Of a DNA stretch of 64,000 nt, positions 44,829 through 57,600 are shown piece by piece. Each line of letters begins with the position of its first letter. Positions within the stretch are counted from its first letter, which is position 1. The stretch is taken from the NCBI GenBank assembly GCA_950022295.1, contig OX465599.1:273937501-274001500 (forward strand). The letters run 5' to 3'. A model generated the notes under the pieces. That model saw nothing but the letters and a program-made list of their open reading frames with translations, had not been told where the DNA came from and searched no databases. The position numbers and the translations under genes were made by a program. Source of the stretch: Bromus sterilis (taxonomy: Eukaryota; Streptophyta; Magnoliopsida; Poales; Poaceae).

Positions 44829-46460
44829 TGTTGGGTCTCGCAGCAGAAAACAATATTTTTTTCTAACTAGTGTCGCCCTTGACCCAAGATCTATCTAGCT
44901 GTAATGATGTAACGGAAAGACTTGCGGAAACATACCCCGGGGTGTAGACCATTGCGCGGGAAACGTTCCCGCAAACGTGGTTGATGAAGCCGTAAACCTT
45001 TCACAGCCCCCTGGCTGTGTTAGCACCCTGTTGGGTGGTAGTGCCGCACGTGCAGCACCTCGTAGTACTCGCACACGTACGGACTCGATGACGACCTCCG
45101 TTCTCCGATCTAGCGAAGGTGGCAGAAGTAGACCTCCCGGAACCGGAGTTTCGGTAGCACGACGGCGTCCGCGTAGCAGAGAAGCCTCAATCCCAGCATA
45201 GGTTCCAGACAAGGGGACCCCGGCTTGAGAGAGACGAGAGAGGGGAGAAGACCGGTGAAAACCGATCTCAATTCGGAGTAATATTGAATTCTCTGCAAAT
45301 TTTTCTCTATTCAAGAAGTGCACCCCTGCCCATCTTTATATAGGCAGATGGAAGCAGTCAACCCCCCTTCCCTTGGCAATGTGGAACTAATCCCTTGCCA
45401 AGGGGGGAGGGTGCGGCTAGGAGGAGGGGGGGGGGGAAGTGGGGCGCCACCCACATGGGCCCCAAGGCCCATGGCGCCCCCTTTTTTTTCTTTTCCTTTT
45501 TCCTTTTATTTTCCTCCTTCCCCTAATGGGATTCTTTCACAAATAAGGCCCATTGCACTTTTTAATCTGAAATAAATTAGTATTAATTATTAATTCACTT
45601 AATTAATAAATAATACATATTATTTCATCTCCCGATGATCCGGAACTCTTTCCAGCTCACTCCGAACGTCCTTAGGACCAACACAGAACTTTTACGGTAC
45701 GTCTTTCTCTCTTCTCCGGTAACTCCGATAGTTCCGAAAAGGTCTCCGATATTCATCGAGACCTTAAGTGTGTTACCCTATGGTCCGAGAACACTCCAGT
45801 CATGACCGAGACAAAGGCTACGGCCAATGATCAATAGCGGGACCTGGATGCCCATAATGACCCCTGTGTATTCCGGAAGTAACCGATTGAACCGTACACG
45901 TTGTATACCATTCCCTTTGTCATGCGATACTAGATTAGTCCAAGATTCGATCAACTGCATCCAATGCATTAGTTCTATCTTGTTACCGACAAATCTTATT
46001 CACTCGTTCCGTGATATTCATCCTTGTGACCTAGTCACACGCTGCGCAGCTTTATGGATGCAATCTCACCGAGTTGGCCATGAAGTATCTTTCCATTATA
46101 TGGATTGACAAATCCCGCTCTTGAATCAACACTCCTCAACATATCCCATCGGATAGCCCAAGATACACCTTTATGGTCACCATGTTTCAGTGTGACGGTT
46201 AATGCACTCAAATCATCCTCAGAAGATAGCAATTATGTGTGATCTCACGGTCAAAGGAACAGGCTACTACGTTCTGTAATTACAACACTGAACTTTTACG
46301 ATTTTATCATGTTGCAGTGCTAGCATTGGGTAATGTTCATCAAGTCATTCATTCAATGAGGTGACCTTACCGTCAATTGACTTGATTGTCCATGATCATG
46401 AAACCACAATCATCAGTTGACGATAAACCAGTCATCATGAGAGGCTGACTAGGAACTCTG

Positions 46461-47720
46461 TGTAAGAGCAAAGTTTTTCCCCCCTGTGTTTTGGATATTG
46501 TTGGACAAGCCAGTAGAGGAACTAACAATGTTTTCTAGTGTAAACAGTTGTATAGGTTCCTGAAGGACAAGCTAGGTGATAAAGCTTCAGGGAAGGTCTT
46601 CAAGTTATCGAAGCATTTCTCCCTGAGCGAAGCTTAATCACGGAGGATGACCCCCAAAAATAAAGGTGTCCTGAAGCTCAACTCATTGAAGGAAATGAAG
46701 AAGACGACGCAAGACTTAGATGTTTTTGTGTAGTTCTTTTTCGTTTCTTTGAGTCATAGGAAAAACCGTACTATCAAGAGGGGTATTTAGTTTGTGGACA
46801 CCGAAGTCATTGTGAAAATGCTCAGATCAAATACAAAGCAAGTGAGAAGCCTGAGCGAAAAAATCTCATGTGCACTAAGTTAAGTTTCAGTAGCAAAGAT
46901 TTCTTTCTATGGCTTCTGAAGGAGAACTAAGTCCGTGAGTCAGCTTTACTTGTTCCGCAAGTAAAGTTGCGCAGTGATTACAAATCCGACCGTTGTGGAC
47001 ACGTGTCAAGCTGTCACCTCGGGTCAATTTGGTCATTCCGCACCTCGGGATCGCCAACTATAAATACACCGCCCCCTCCTCCATTTGCGGGTGGATGCTC
47101 TAAGAATATTCCTGAGAGAGACTGAAGAGAGCACTCCCAAAAACGCCACCGAAGCAAAACCCAAAATCCAGAATACTGAAGCCTAAGTCCCATTGATCTG
47201 AGTAGATTCGAGATGACTTAGGTGAAAGCTTACTAGCCTATTTATCTTGGAGAACTGCAATTCTCCTAGACGGTTAGAGTGTTGTTCTTCAGAGAGGGAA
47301 GATTAATTGTCTCCTCGAAGTCCAGTTTGTCAAAGGTTTCGGTGATTTCCTCAATAATCAACCACAAGTGAAGAACTGACCAAGCTCAAGGAGTTTGGTG
47401 CAGTGGAGCAACGGACGGAGAGAGATTTGCTCCAGGTGTTCAATCACCAGTCCCTCCAACCAGACGTAGCGCTTTGCAGAGCGTGAACTGGTCGAACAAA
47501 CATCACCGAGTCACAGTTCGTTTTACTTCAAGCATTTACCTTCAGTATTGCATTTGCTTCGTAGTTATGCTTCAATGTGTTTTGATTCACTGCATTTAGT
47601 TTCGCTTCCAGTTTTACTTCGCTGTTCCGCACTACTTATGCTTCACTTCAAAAATTTCAGTAGAAAATTTTGAAGTGATCATTCACCCCCTCCCCCTCTG
47701 ATCACATACTTGGACTTTCA
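46461..47720 (+). repeat. Element F 5' LTR
   Basis: 1260 bp. TATA-like CTATAAATA at 47058-47066, followed by CACCGCCCCC. Transcription probably starts about 30 bp downstream. Confidence 0.93.
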
Positions 47721-47722
47721 AT

Positions 47723-47734
47723 TGGTATCAGAGC
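47723..47734 (+). other. Element F primer-binding site (initiator tRNA-Met)
   Basis: TGGTATCAGAGC, two bases after the 5' LTR. Confidence 0.92.
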
Positions 47735-47790
47735 TAGTCACTCCCTACACTCTGTGTGTTTTGGATTAACCTCCTGGAGTGTCTTCAAGT

Positions 47791-50384
47791 ATGTCTTTCG
47801 CAGCTATTCGCTCCGGCGAACCTATTCTTGTTTTCAATGGGAAGGACTACCCGTACTGGAAGGAAAAAATGAAGAGAAATATCATGGCTATCAACTCGAC
47901 TGCCTGGCAAGTTGTCTTGTATGGAGTTACTGTTGCTGATGAGAAGGCCATCACTCCTGAAGAAGCAAAACTGATTGATCTTGATTCTGAAGTTTGGGTT
48001 TTCGTCACCAATCACTTGACACCAGAAAAGTATCATGAAGTGAAGAATATTCCATCTGCCAAAGGTGTCTGGGACTATCTTGAAAAGATTGGTGAAGGTG
48101 TTTCTACCCAGAAGGATGCTAGAATTGACACACTCCGAAGCAAATTCTATCGCTTCAAGAGAAACGAAGGTGAAAAGTCAGCTCCATTTACAGCAGACTC
48201 ACAACTCTTGCTAATGAGTTGATTTCCCTCGGTGCTGATGACATCACTCCTCACTCGGTTGTAAGAACTTTGCTTCGCTCATTGGATGATTCGTTTGATC
48301 ACATTATGCTGATGATCAAGGAAAGGACTGATTTCAGACGTCTTGTTGCCGCTGATATTCTTGAGAGACTCAATACTTTTGAAATGGAAGAAGATGAGAA
48401 ACGTGACATTAATGGCTCTCGAAGAAGATCTCATGCTTTGAAAGCAAAAGCTTCGCGTCATTCTTCACCCGAAGTCAGTTCTGCTTCAGGTGTCGAATCA
48501 GATGATCCTGCAAGCATTGGAAAAGATTTAGCATTGATCATGAGACGCTTCAACCGCTTCCAAAGAAAAGGTTTTTCTTCACCGAAAAAGAGTTATTATT
48601 CAAGAAGCTCAAATCACTCATCTCACCGCTCATCCTCAAGAAGCTCTCCATCGACGGAAAACTGCTGCTACAAGTGCAAGAAACCAGGTCACTACATTGC
48701 TGATTGCCCTCTGTGGGAAGCTGAGAAAAAATCAAAGCATTCGCTCAGAGACTCCTCAACCAAGTCCCACAGATCTTCCAGAAGCTATGAGTCCAAGAGA
48801 CATGATTCCAGTTCGAGAAGAGATAAGAAGAAAGATTCTTATGATGAAAAGAGGAAGAAGTATCACAAGAAGCGTGGGGGTTCTTCATCGAAGACTCACT
48901 CGTCTCGGCGAAGCAGCTCTCACCGTGCCAAGGCCTATCTGGGAAAGGAGATGAACTCTGAAGACGAAGCCTCTGGGTCCGAAGATGAATCTGGCTCAAG
49001 GTCTGGGTCTGGGTCCGAATCAGATGGTGTTGCTGGTTTGGCATTCGCTTCAGCAGATGCTTCGACTAAAGCTTCGAGCTCATTATTCACCAACAACAGT
49101 AGTGAAGACAAAACTCCTGCTTATTGCTTCATGGCCAAGGCAAAGGTATGTTCATCAAAATCTAACTATGATACTTCTGATTGTTCCTCATATGACAGTG
49201 ATTCGAAGATAAGCTATGCTAAACTTGCTAAAATTGCTTCAATCCAACAAGATGAACTTGATTCGCTACGCAAAACCATTAAGAAATCAGAAACTCTGCT
49301 GATCGATGAGATAGAGAAAGGTCAAACTTTGACTAATGAGCATGCAGCTCTGAAGGAAAAGTTTGAAGAATTATCCTCTCGGCATGATCTTCTTTCAGTT
49401 GATTATGAGAAGCTCACCTATGAATTTCTTCAGAGGAAAATGGCTCTCGAAAGACTGAAAGAGGCTCATGAAGAGTTGGAAAATGTCAATCTCTCTCTCA
49501 TGGCTCAACAAGGGTCTGAAGCAAATCATAAAACTGATTCACCTTGCTTAACTTGTCTGGAACGAAGCAAAACTGATTCCAAAGGCAAAGCTCCTATTGT
49601 TATTGATGATACTAATGCCTCTGATGAGGAAAATCCTGCTGTTACCGAGGAACTTCTCAGGTTGAAAAACTTATTTGAAACAGGGATGTTCAAAAGTGTG
49701 CAAGGTCACCAGTATCTTTGTTATATCATGAGGAAGGCTCTCCTTCACAGGAATCCCAGGAATGAAGGTGTTGGTTTCGAAAGAAAGATAAACCCTAATG
49801 GCACCTATTGGGAACCTGAGCAGTATCCTAAGACTGTTTGGGTCCTAGCGAAGGAGAACCCCATTGACATTGCTAACCTTTCAGATTTTGACTGCAAGAT
49901 GAACAAAGCTATTGTAAACGAATCACTTGATTCTGACTACAAGCTCATCAAAGACGAACAGGGAAAGGTTACAGCTAAGTATGTTGGTACTCCTCCTAAG
50001 AATGGCTTCTATAAGAGGCAGATATGGGTGCAGAATGCACTTGTGGAAAAACTGCCTGCTAACCATACCATGCAGGGAAAGTCTTCGGTACCACCGAATC
50101 ATTTCTATTCTCTAGAAACGAGAAACGATTCACTAGTGCCCGAATCAAATGTTACGCAGAAGCAATACTATCGCACTGGTCGTCATACTTATCGTCCTCA
50201 TAATAATCATACTAAGATTGCATATGCTCATCCTTATCCTAACCATTCGCAGAGGACTTACATTTATGGTGTACTTGATGGTACACCGAAGCAATACACT
50301 CATGTTCGCTTTAATATTGCTTCAACCAGTGCTTCAACATCTTCTCAGTCACCTGCTCGTTTGTGGGTAGTTAAGAAGAACTAA
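47791..50384 (+). pseudogene. gag: Element F gag (one frame change)
   Basis: ATG 47791 (MSFAAIRSGEP). N-terminal copia gag domain: FNGKDYPYWKEKMK, VWVFVTNHLTPEKYHEV, DYLEKIGEG. A frame change near 48190 moves it to the frame ending at TAA 50382-50384. Then LANELISLGADDI-type sequence, a Ser/Arg-rich stretch, CCHC zinc knuckle CYKCKKPGHYIADC (about 48662-48703), a long second Ser/Arg/Lys-rich stretch (48730-48940), acidic repeats (SEDEASGSEDESGS), a coiled coil (about 49210-49510: SIQQDELDSLRKTIKKSE), and a C-terminal region to the stop. Long gag with coiled coil is typical of SIRE elements. The RS-rich stretch looks like that of splicing factors. Confidence 0.87.
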
Positions 50385-50386
50385 TT

Positions 50387-53300
50387 CTTCTGCGGGGCTA
50401 TGTCTCCGGTGGATCCGAATGGGTCATGGATAGTGGTTGCACAAATCATATGACCGGAGACAAGGAGTTATTCACCGAAGAAAAACTATCTCAATCTTCT
50501 CAGAAGTACATTACCTTCGGTGATAACAACAAGGGTAAAGTTTTAGGTTTGGGTAAGGTTGCCATATCGAAAGATAAGCACATTGACAAGGTTATGCTAG
50601 TCCAATCCCTTGGATATAATCTTATGTCTATTTCTAAGTTATGCGATATGGGTATGCTTGTTCTATTTTCTGCTTCGCGTTGTGTTGTCTTTTCACAGGA
50701 TGACTATACGTTTGTCTTCGAGGGTTACCGAAAAGCAGATTTATACATTGTTGATTTTTCTTCGGGCCCTGCTGTATCCACTTGCTTAATGGAAAAAGCT
50801 TCATCTGGTTGGTTATGGCATCGAAGACTTGGTCATGCAGGGATGAGAAATCTTCATAACTTAGTGAAGAAGAACCATGTTATTGGCCTTAGAGAAGTAA
50901 ATTCGATAAGGATCATCTCTGCAGTGCTTGTGAAGCTGGTAAAATTACGAAGAAACATCATTCAGCGAATACTATCATGACTACCATTCGTCCTCTTGAA
51001 TTGCTTCATATGGATCTTTTTGGTCCTCAAAATTATGCAAGCCTGGGAGGAAAAAAATATGGTCTTGTTATTGTTGATGATTTCTCTTGTTATACTTGGG
51101 TTTTCTTTTTGGATGACAAGAGCAAACTTGTTGAAATCTTCAAGTCATTCGCTAAGAGAGCTCAAACCGAATATGAATTATCTCTGAAGCATATCCGAAG
51201 TGATAATGGAACTGAATTCAAAAATACTCATATTGAAGATTTTCTTGACGATCATGGTTTTACACATGAGTTCGCTGCTGCCTATACACCTCAATAGAAT
51301 GGTGTAGTTGAAAGGAAGAATAGAACTCTTATTGAAATGGCCAGAACCATGCTTGCTGAATACAAGACTCCCATTAGGTTCTGGGCCGAAGCAATTAACA
51401 CAGCTTGTCATATCATCAACAAGGTTTACCTTCACAAGTTTCTGAAGAAAACTTCACATGAGCTTATCACTGGTAACAAACCAAATGTTTCGTATCTTAG
51501 GGTATTTGGTGCTCCTTGCTTTATTAGAGATATGAATCATAGCTCCAAATTTGCCCCAAAGGCACATGAAGGTTTTATTTTAGGTTATGGCTCAAACTCT
51601 CACACTTACAGAGTATATAACTCTCACTTTGGGAAAGTTATGGAAACTGTGAATGTGAGATTTGATGAAACTAATGGCTCTCAAAAAGAGCATTTGCCTC
51701 ATGATCTAGATGAACCACCTCTTGATGAAGTGATCAGGTCCATGGCTATTGGAGAGATTCGTCCTGTTGAAGCCAATGCTCGTCAAGCCAATATGGATGA
51801 TGATGGTCCAATGTTCCCACCCATAGCCCGGGGCGTTGGAGATCAACATCCTGAAGCTAATGATGAACAGGACGAAGAAGAGCAAGGGAACGAAGGAATT
51901 GCTAATCCTGAAGGAAATGCTGAAGCTGAAGGTGAAGCAGATCCTGAAGCTGAAGCAGATGCTGAAGCTGATGCAGATCCTGAAGCAGAAGCTGAGCCTG
52001 AAGCAAATGATTCAACTTTATCACGAGTCCGAAGAAGAGTTGATGTTGATTCGATCCTCGAAGAAATTCATCAACCAGGTCGTCCCACAACTCGCTCTCA
52101 TACTCGTTTGGCTAACTTCTGTGGAAACTTTTCATTTTTCTCTATGCTAGAACCTTCAAAGTTTGATGAAGGCATGAAGGATCCAGATTGGTTAACTGCT
52201 ATGCTCGAAGAACTTAACCAATTCGAGCAAAACAAAGTCTGGTCCTTAGTTGATAGACCTGATCCCACGAAGCACAACATCATTGGTACAAAGTGGATTT
52301 TTCGCAATAAGCAAGATGAAGATGGTATAGTGGTAAGAAACAAAGCACGACTGGTGGCACAAGGCTACACCCAAATCGAAGGTATTGATTTCGGCGGAAC
52401 TTATGCTCCAGTTGCTCGTCTCGAATCCATTCGTGTTATGCTTGCTTTTGCAAATTTCAATGGAATTCTACTTTATAAAATGGATGTGAAAAGTGCTTTT
52501 CTTAACCGAGAAATCGAGGAAGAAGTGTATGTCATGCAACCTCCAGGTTTGGAAGACCCAAAGAAACCTGACATGGTGTACAGGTTGCACAAGGCCCTCT
52601 ATGGGTTGAAGCAAGCACCTCGTGCTTGGTACGACACATTGAAGGATTTTCTTCTGAAGAAAGGCTTCAAACCAGGAACAACTGACCCAACACTTTTCAC
52701 TCGATCTTATAATGGTGATTTGTTTGTATGTCAAATATATGTAGATGATATTATTTTTGGCTGCACTAACACTGAAATCAGCGAAGAATTTTCCAAAATG
52801 ATGTCGAAGAAATATGAGATGTCTATGATGGGTGAATTGAAGTTTTTCCTTGGACTTCAAATCCGTCAACAGAAGAATGGCACCTTTATTTCTCAAGAAA
52901 AATATCTCAAGGATTGCCTGAAGAAGTTTGGTCTTACTGATTGCAAAACTATTAAGACTCCAATGCCTACCAATGGCTTCTTAGATGCAGATGAGAAGGG
53001 CAAAGCCTTCGACCAGAAGAAATATCGGTCTATGATTGGATCTCTTTTATATCTTTGTGCATCTAGACCTGACATTATGCTTTCAGTATGTATTTGTGCT
53101 CGTTTTCAGGCCAATCCAAATGAATCACATCATACTGCTGTAAAGCGAATTCTTCGGTATCTTGCTCACACACCAACCTTGGGCTTGTGGTATCCCAAGG
53201 GAGCTTAGTTTGATCTCATTGGCTATTCTGATTCAGACTGGGCTGGTGATCGTGTGGATAGGAAATCAACTTCAGGGACTTGAAATTTCCTTGGAAGATC

Positions 53301-53691
53301 ACTTGTGTGTTGGGCTTCAAAGAAGCAAAACTGTGTCTCAATATCTACTGCTGAAGCCGAATACATTGCTGCTGGGTCATGCTGTACTCAGATTCTTTGG
53401 CTGAAGCAAACGCTGAAGGATTATGGTATTCATGTGAAGAAAATTCCCCTTCTATGTGATAATGAGAGTGCAATTAAAATTGCTCACACTCCTGTGCAAC
53501 ACTCTCGCACGAAGCATATTGACATTCACCATCATTTTCTTCGTGATCATGTTCAGCGTGAAGATATTGTTATAAGTCATGTCAGAACTGAAGATCAATT
53601 GGCTGACATATTCACGAAACCATTGGATGACAAATGGTTCTGTGCGTTAAGGTGTGAGCTCAATATACTGGACTCACGCAATGTATTGTAA
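50387..53691 (+). pseudogene. pol: Element F pol: protease, integrase, RT, RNase H (broken)
   Basis: Copia-order pol in another frame from gag. Protease: EWVMDSGCTNHMTGD (about 50417), YNLMSISKLCDMG. Integrase: WLWHRRLGHAGMRNL, a frame change near 50898 inside the zinc module, MDLFGPQNY, IRSDNGTEF, then TAG at 51295-51297 at a probable glutamine before NGVVERKNRTLIEMA. An acidic Glu/Ala-rich linker spans about 51830-52020. RT: KWIFRNKQDEDG, YGLKQAPRAWY, and QIYVDDIIFG with the active site intact. RNase H: GYSDSDWAGD, STAEAEYIA, DNESAIKIA and HIDIHHHF, with stops at 53206-53208 and 53281-53283. The frame ends TAA 53689-53691. Apart from the listed lesions every catalytic motif is readable. Confidence 0.9.
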
Positions 53692-54140
53692 GACCGAACC
53701 TTTTTTTACTCCTGTATATATTCATTTACTTCGTTGCCTACCTTTTTGGTTTCGTTGTTTGATTTTGCTTCATTTATTTTATTTTATTTCGCTTGGATCT
53801 AGTCCTCTATGCTTATCACCTTTAGCTTCATTTGGTTTATCTTCGAGGTGATAAGCTTCGGACCCTACCGCTTCTGTTCTTCTTCTTTCTATTCTGTCTG
53901 TCCAAAATGGTTGAGCACAATTGAAACGGAAAGTATTTTGCTTCGTACATCATTGAGTTCCGAATCAAATGCTCCCAATTTTACTCAAGTCGAGGACATA
54001 TTATTCGGTCGTTGAGATCCCGTCAAATCCGGGTCGTTGAGATTTTCTCGCATTTCGCCACGAAATCCTCGCCGTAGAATCCGGAGAGACGGTCGCTGGG
54101 AGCCGTCCGATCAGATCTGACAACTCCTGTTAGACCTGCC
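53692..54140 (+). other. Element F spacer before ORF2
   Basis: T-rich DNA then GC-rich DNA. No credible gene. It ends at the TATA box of ORF2. It may hold upstream promoter elements, but I recognise none with confidence. Confidence 0.5.
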
Positions 54141-54148
54141 TATATAAG
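54141..54148 (+). promoter_or_regulatory. TATA box before element F ORF2
   Basis: TATATAAG, with the probable start of transcription about 30 bp downstream near 54170-54180. A GC-rich leader (CTCTCCGGAACCCCC and onward) follows, like a plant gene 5' UTR. It lies 9.5 kb from the 5' LTR promoter. Confidence 0.6.
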
Positions 54149-54353
54149 GCATCCCCCCAGCCAATCCAACCTTCAAAATCATTCGCATCTCTCCGGAACC
54201 CCCTCTCTCCCGAGCGCGCCGCCGAGCTCTTCGTCCCCGTCGCCGTTCTCGCCGCTTCACTACCGGAAGAGCACCGCCGTGGACTTCACGCCGTAGACGA
54301 GCACTTCCTCTTCGCTCATCGCCGCCGTAGCTGCTCGACGCCACCGAGTTAGG

Positions 54354-54691
54354 GTACGCCGAGCCTCAATCCAATCTCTGTCTTCACCTGTTCTTTCGTT
54401 TCCAGATTGGATCCGAGTTCATTGTTTATTGCTCCGTTGGGAAACCTGTTTCTGCCAGAAAAAGGTTCCCATCTCGTTTCAGGTTAGAAGTTAGGGTTTG
54501 AGACTATCTGTTCTGTGTTAGAATTTCAGTTCATCTTGGATGAGGTTAAGTCTAGCTCAGAACAGACTAGAATCATCACCCTTATTCATCACTGAATCTC
54601 TTGTCAAAACCTTGTGTTTTTTGGATCGAAACTTTTGCTAGTGCTCATTCCATACTTGCCTTTTCCCTCGCTACCTTGATGCTTTTCACAG
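54354..54691 (+). other. Possible leader intron of element F ORF2
   Basis: Donor-like AGG before GTACGC at 54354. T-rich DNA with CTTTTCACAG at the acceptor ends at 54691, one base before the ORF2 ATG. The 338-bp interval is AT-rich relative to the GC-rich leader before it, as expected of a plant intron. The acceptor could equally be used from an upstream donor on the genomic RNA. Confidence 0.45.
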
Positions 54692-54692
54692 G

Positions 54693-57600
54693 ATGTTTGC
54701 GGAGTTAGGCTTCCGGAATGAGTGCCCAAATCTTGACCACATCAACGAAGCAGAACGGTCTGCTCCGAAGAAGAAAGGTGGCAGAACGAAGGAAACAAAC
54801 AATGCCAGAGGCATCCCCGAATCCATTCGCATTGAGCTGGGGTATGACACGCCTCCTGGAGAAACCAAGGATCAGCGCAAGATTCGCTTGCAAAATATTC
54901 GCCGTTACTAGGCAGTACGTTGGTACAAGTACAAAAGCATCCCTGACTGGAAGTGGGCTATGCAATTTGCTTTCAGTCCACCCTATCAATATACTTCGGC
55001 CATGTGCAGTCAGTACACCGAAGAGAATCGCCACTTATACTACCTAGTTCCACCGAAGCTTCCTCACCCCAATACCCTTAAAACCCCAGATGATTATCCT
55101 GATGAGCAAGTGCGTTTGAGGATTGCTGCTGAGAAGAAGAGACTGAAAGAAGCCAAGAAAGCGGCTAAGTTGGCTGAAGCTGAAGCCCATGATGTTGGGC
55201 CTAGCTCGAAGAAAAAGAAGAAATTGAAGAAGAAATCAGCTTCTCCTCCTCATGCTTACACAGAAGATGAAGAGCAAGCTAGACAAGAACAAGCTGCTCT
55301 AGAGGATTCTATGTTGGACGAATCAAATGCAGCTAACAACGAATCTGATTCTGAAGCAGATGATGAATCGGATCCTACTCCCCCCAAGAAGCAAAGGCTT
55401 CAGATTTAATTGAAGAAGAAGCCGGGAGAAAAACATGCTGCTAAAGGAATTAAGATTCAAGACCCCAAGGATCAGCCCTCTTCTCGCCACACCATTGATC
55501 TATCAAATTTTGTGGTTGCGAAGCCCTTGGCCTCCAAGCCACCGGCTGATGCTCTCAATACTGAGAGGCGATCGAAGCAGAGGCATGACCCTTCCAAGAA
55601 ACAATCTGCAAAAGCTTAAGCACCAACGAAGCCCAAGCAGTCTGCCCCACCAAACCCTTCAGCGACGCGAAAGCTCACTGAAGAGGAATTGAGACAGAAA
55701 GACCTCGCTGAGGCACTTGAGCGCAGCATTCTTGCCAGAAGTTCTGCAGAAAAGAAGAAAGAAGATGAGGATGCCGCAAGAAAGCAAAAGGAGTTGGACT
55801 CCGCCAGATTGGCTGAAGAGAAGGCTGAGACGAAGCGCAAGCCCGCCGAAGCCGAAAAGAATGAAGAGAAATCTGCCGCTGAAGCTAAACAACTGGCTGA
55901 GCATGAAGCAAAACGAAAGGCCACTTTAGACGGCCTCAGGACAAAGAAAGCTGAGAAAGCAGCTCGGGCAAGTCAGATAAAGCCCATTGTTGATATGACT
56001 CCCCCCACTGAAGCTATTCCACCGAAGCAGAAAGGCATATCTTTTCCTGAAGCTCAAGCTGAAGCTGATCGCCACAGTGACCATCAGTTTCCTGACCCAC
56101 GTGAAGGCGAACTCTGGGATCAGTTGGGCATCACTGAAGCCCTTTGGGAAAAATGTGCTGCTGAAGATCATGAAGCTGTTGATCTTGGAGAGGTTTATAT
56201 CTCAAGCACCATCGAAGCAATGATCTCCACAATGATCAGTCAGCTGAAGGATTTTCATTCTAGAGATCAAGCTGAAGTTTCAAAGATTCACAACTATCAG
56301 AAGCGCGCTAAATCTGAACCAGATGAAGAATTCAAACAGCACGCTCTGAAATTGCTTCAACAAGTGACGGACGTCAACACCACCACCAAGAATAACATCA
56401 AAATCTTTAGAGGCAAAGAGAAAGCCGCTGTTGATGAAATGGTGAAGACCCATAATGCATCCATTATGGAAAGGGATTCAAGGAAACGCAAGGCTTCGCC
56501 CGAAGCTGAACCAGTTGTTGCATAACCAACGGCTGCAAAGCCTACTGCTTCAAAGGCTTCGGGTCCTTCACCCAAGAAGAAAACCACCAAGATGCGGAAG
56601 GTTACTCTGGCTTCAGCTGCTGACATGGACACTAGTGATGAGCAGCCAAAGGAAACTCCTGAAGCATTTCCCACTCCTACTCCGAAGCCTAAGCTATCCC
56701 AACCCATACCAAAACCTTCAGCTCCACCCACCAAAACTCCCACACCTCCTCCTACCAGAACCACCCCCAATCCAACTCCACCACAAAGAGCTCCTACCCC
56801 AACTCCAACACCTGCATGAACTCCCACACCCATTCCTCCCTGTGCACCCACACCCATCTGTGCTCCAACCCCCTCACCACAAAGGATTCCCACTCCACCT
56901 GCTGCTCCCGCACCACCTCCATCACCTCCACATGAATAAAATGCACCGTCTCCAAGCCACTCCAGAACCCGTGGCACCCGAGACTTTTCCCCTCCAGATC
57001 CGCTCAAGAGTCCGAATCTAATGTGCCTCACACCGAAGCACATGAAGACGAAGAAGAACAAGTTCAGATACTGAATCTTTCGCAATAGCAACCGCTCATA
57101 GTCGCTCAAACTGCTGGCCCTTCTAGAGCCAATCAAATTGCTCCTCTGCAAAGGTTTCGTGAACACTCACGCCCCTGCCAAGATACCCATCTTGATTCAA
57201 ATTACCCTCGTGAAACTTTTCCTATCTTCAAGGGCGCTGGTTATTCTTCAAGGCATGGTCCAGACTTCAACTTAGAACAACATCAGAAGCGCCACCGTTT
57301 CTTTGGTGTAAGTCCGTATGCTTCAGATCGCACTGCAGATGATCTTCGCTTTTGGACTACAGAGCAACAAATCTTATACACCAAAGTCTTATGTCAGCAA
57401 GGAGTTCTGTTTAGGCATAAATTTGTGGATATGCGAAGTCTTTCCACTGCCACTTTCTTTCAGAACGTCGCCGAAACCATTGAGAATCAGAATCTGACTC
57501 GGCTGTTTGCGTTAAGAACTCCCTTCAATTCTGAACTCATCAAACAGTTCTACGCAACTCTTTATGTCTCTGGTGATGCAAATGAACCAAGCTCATGGAC

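Noticed and set aside
45977..46232. Open frames inside solo LTR E
   Set aside because: LTR DNA; no domain and frames overlap on both strands.
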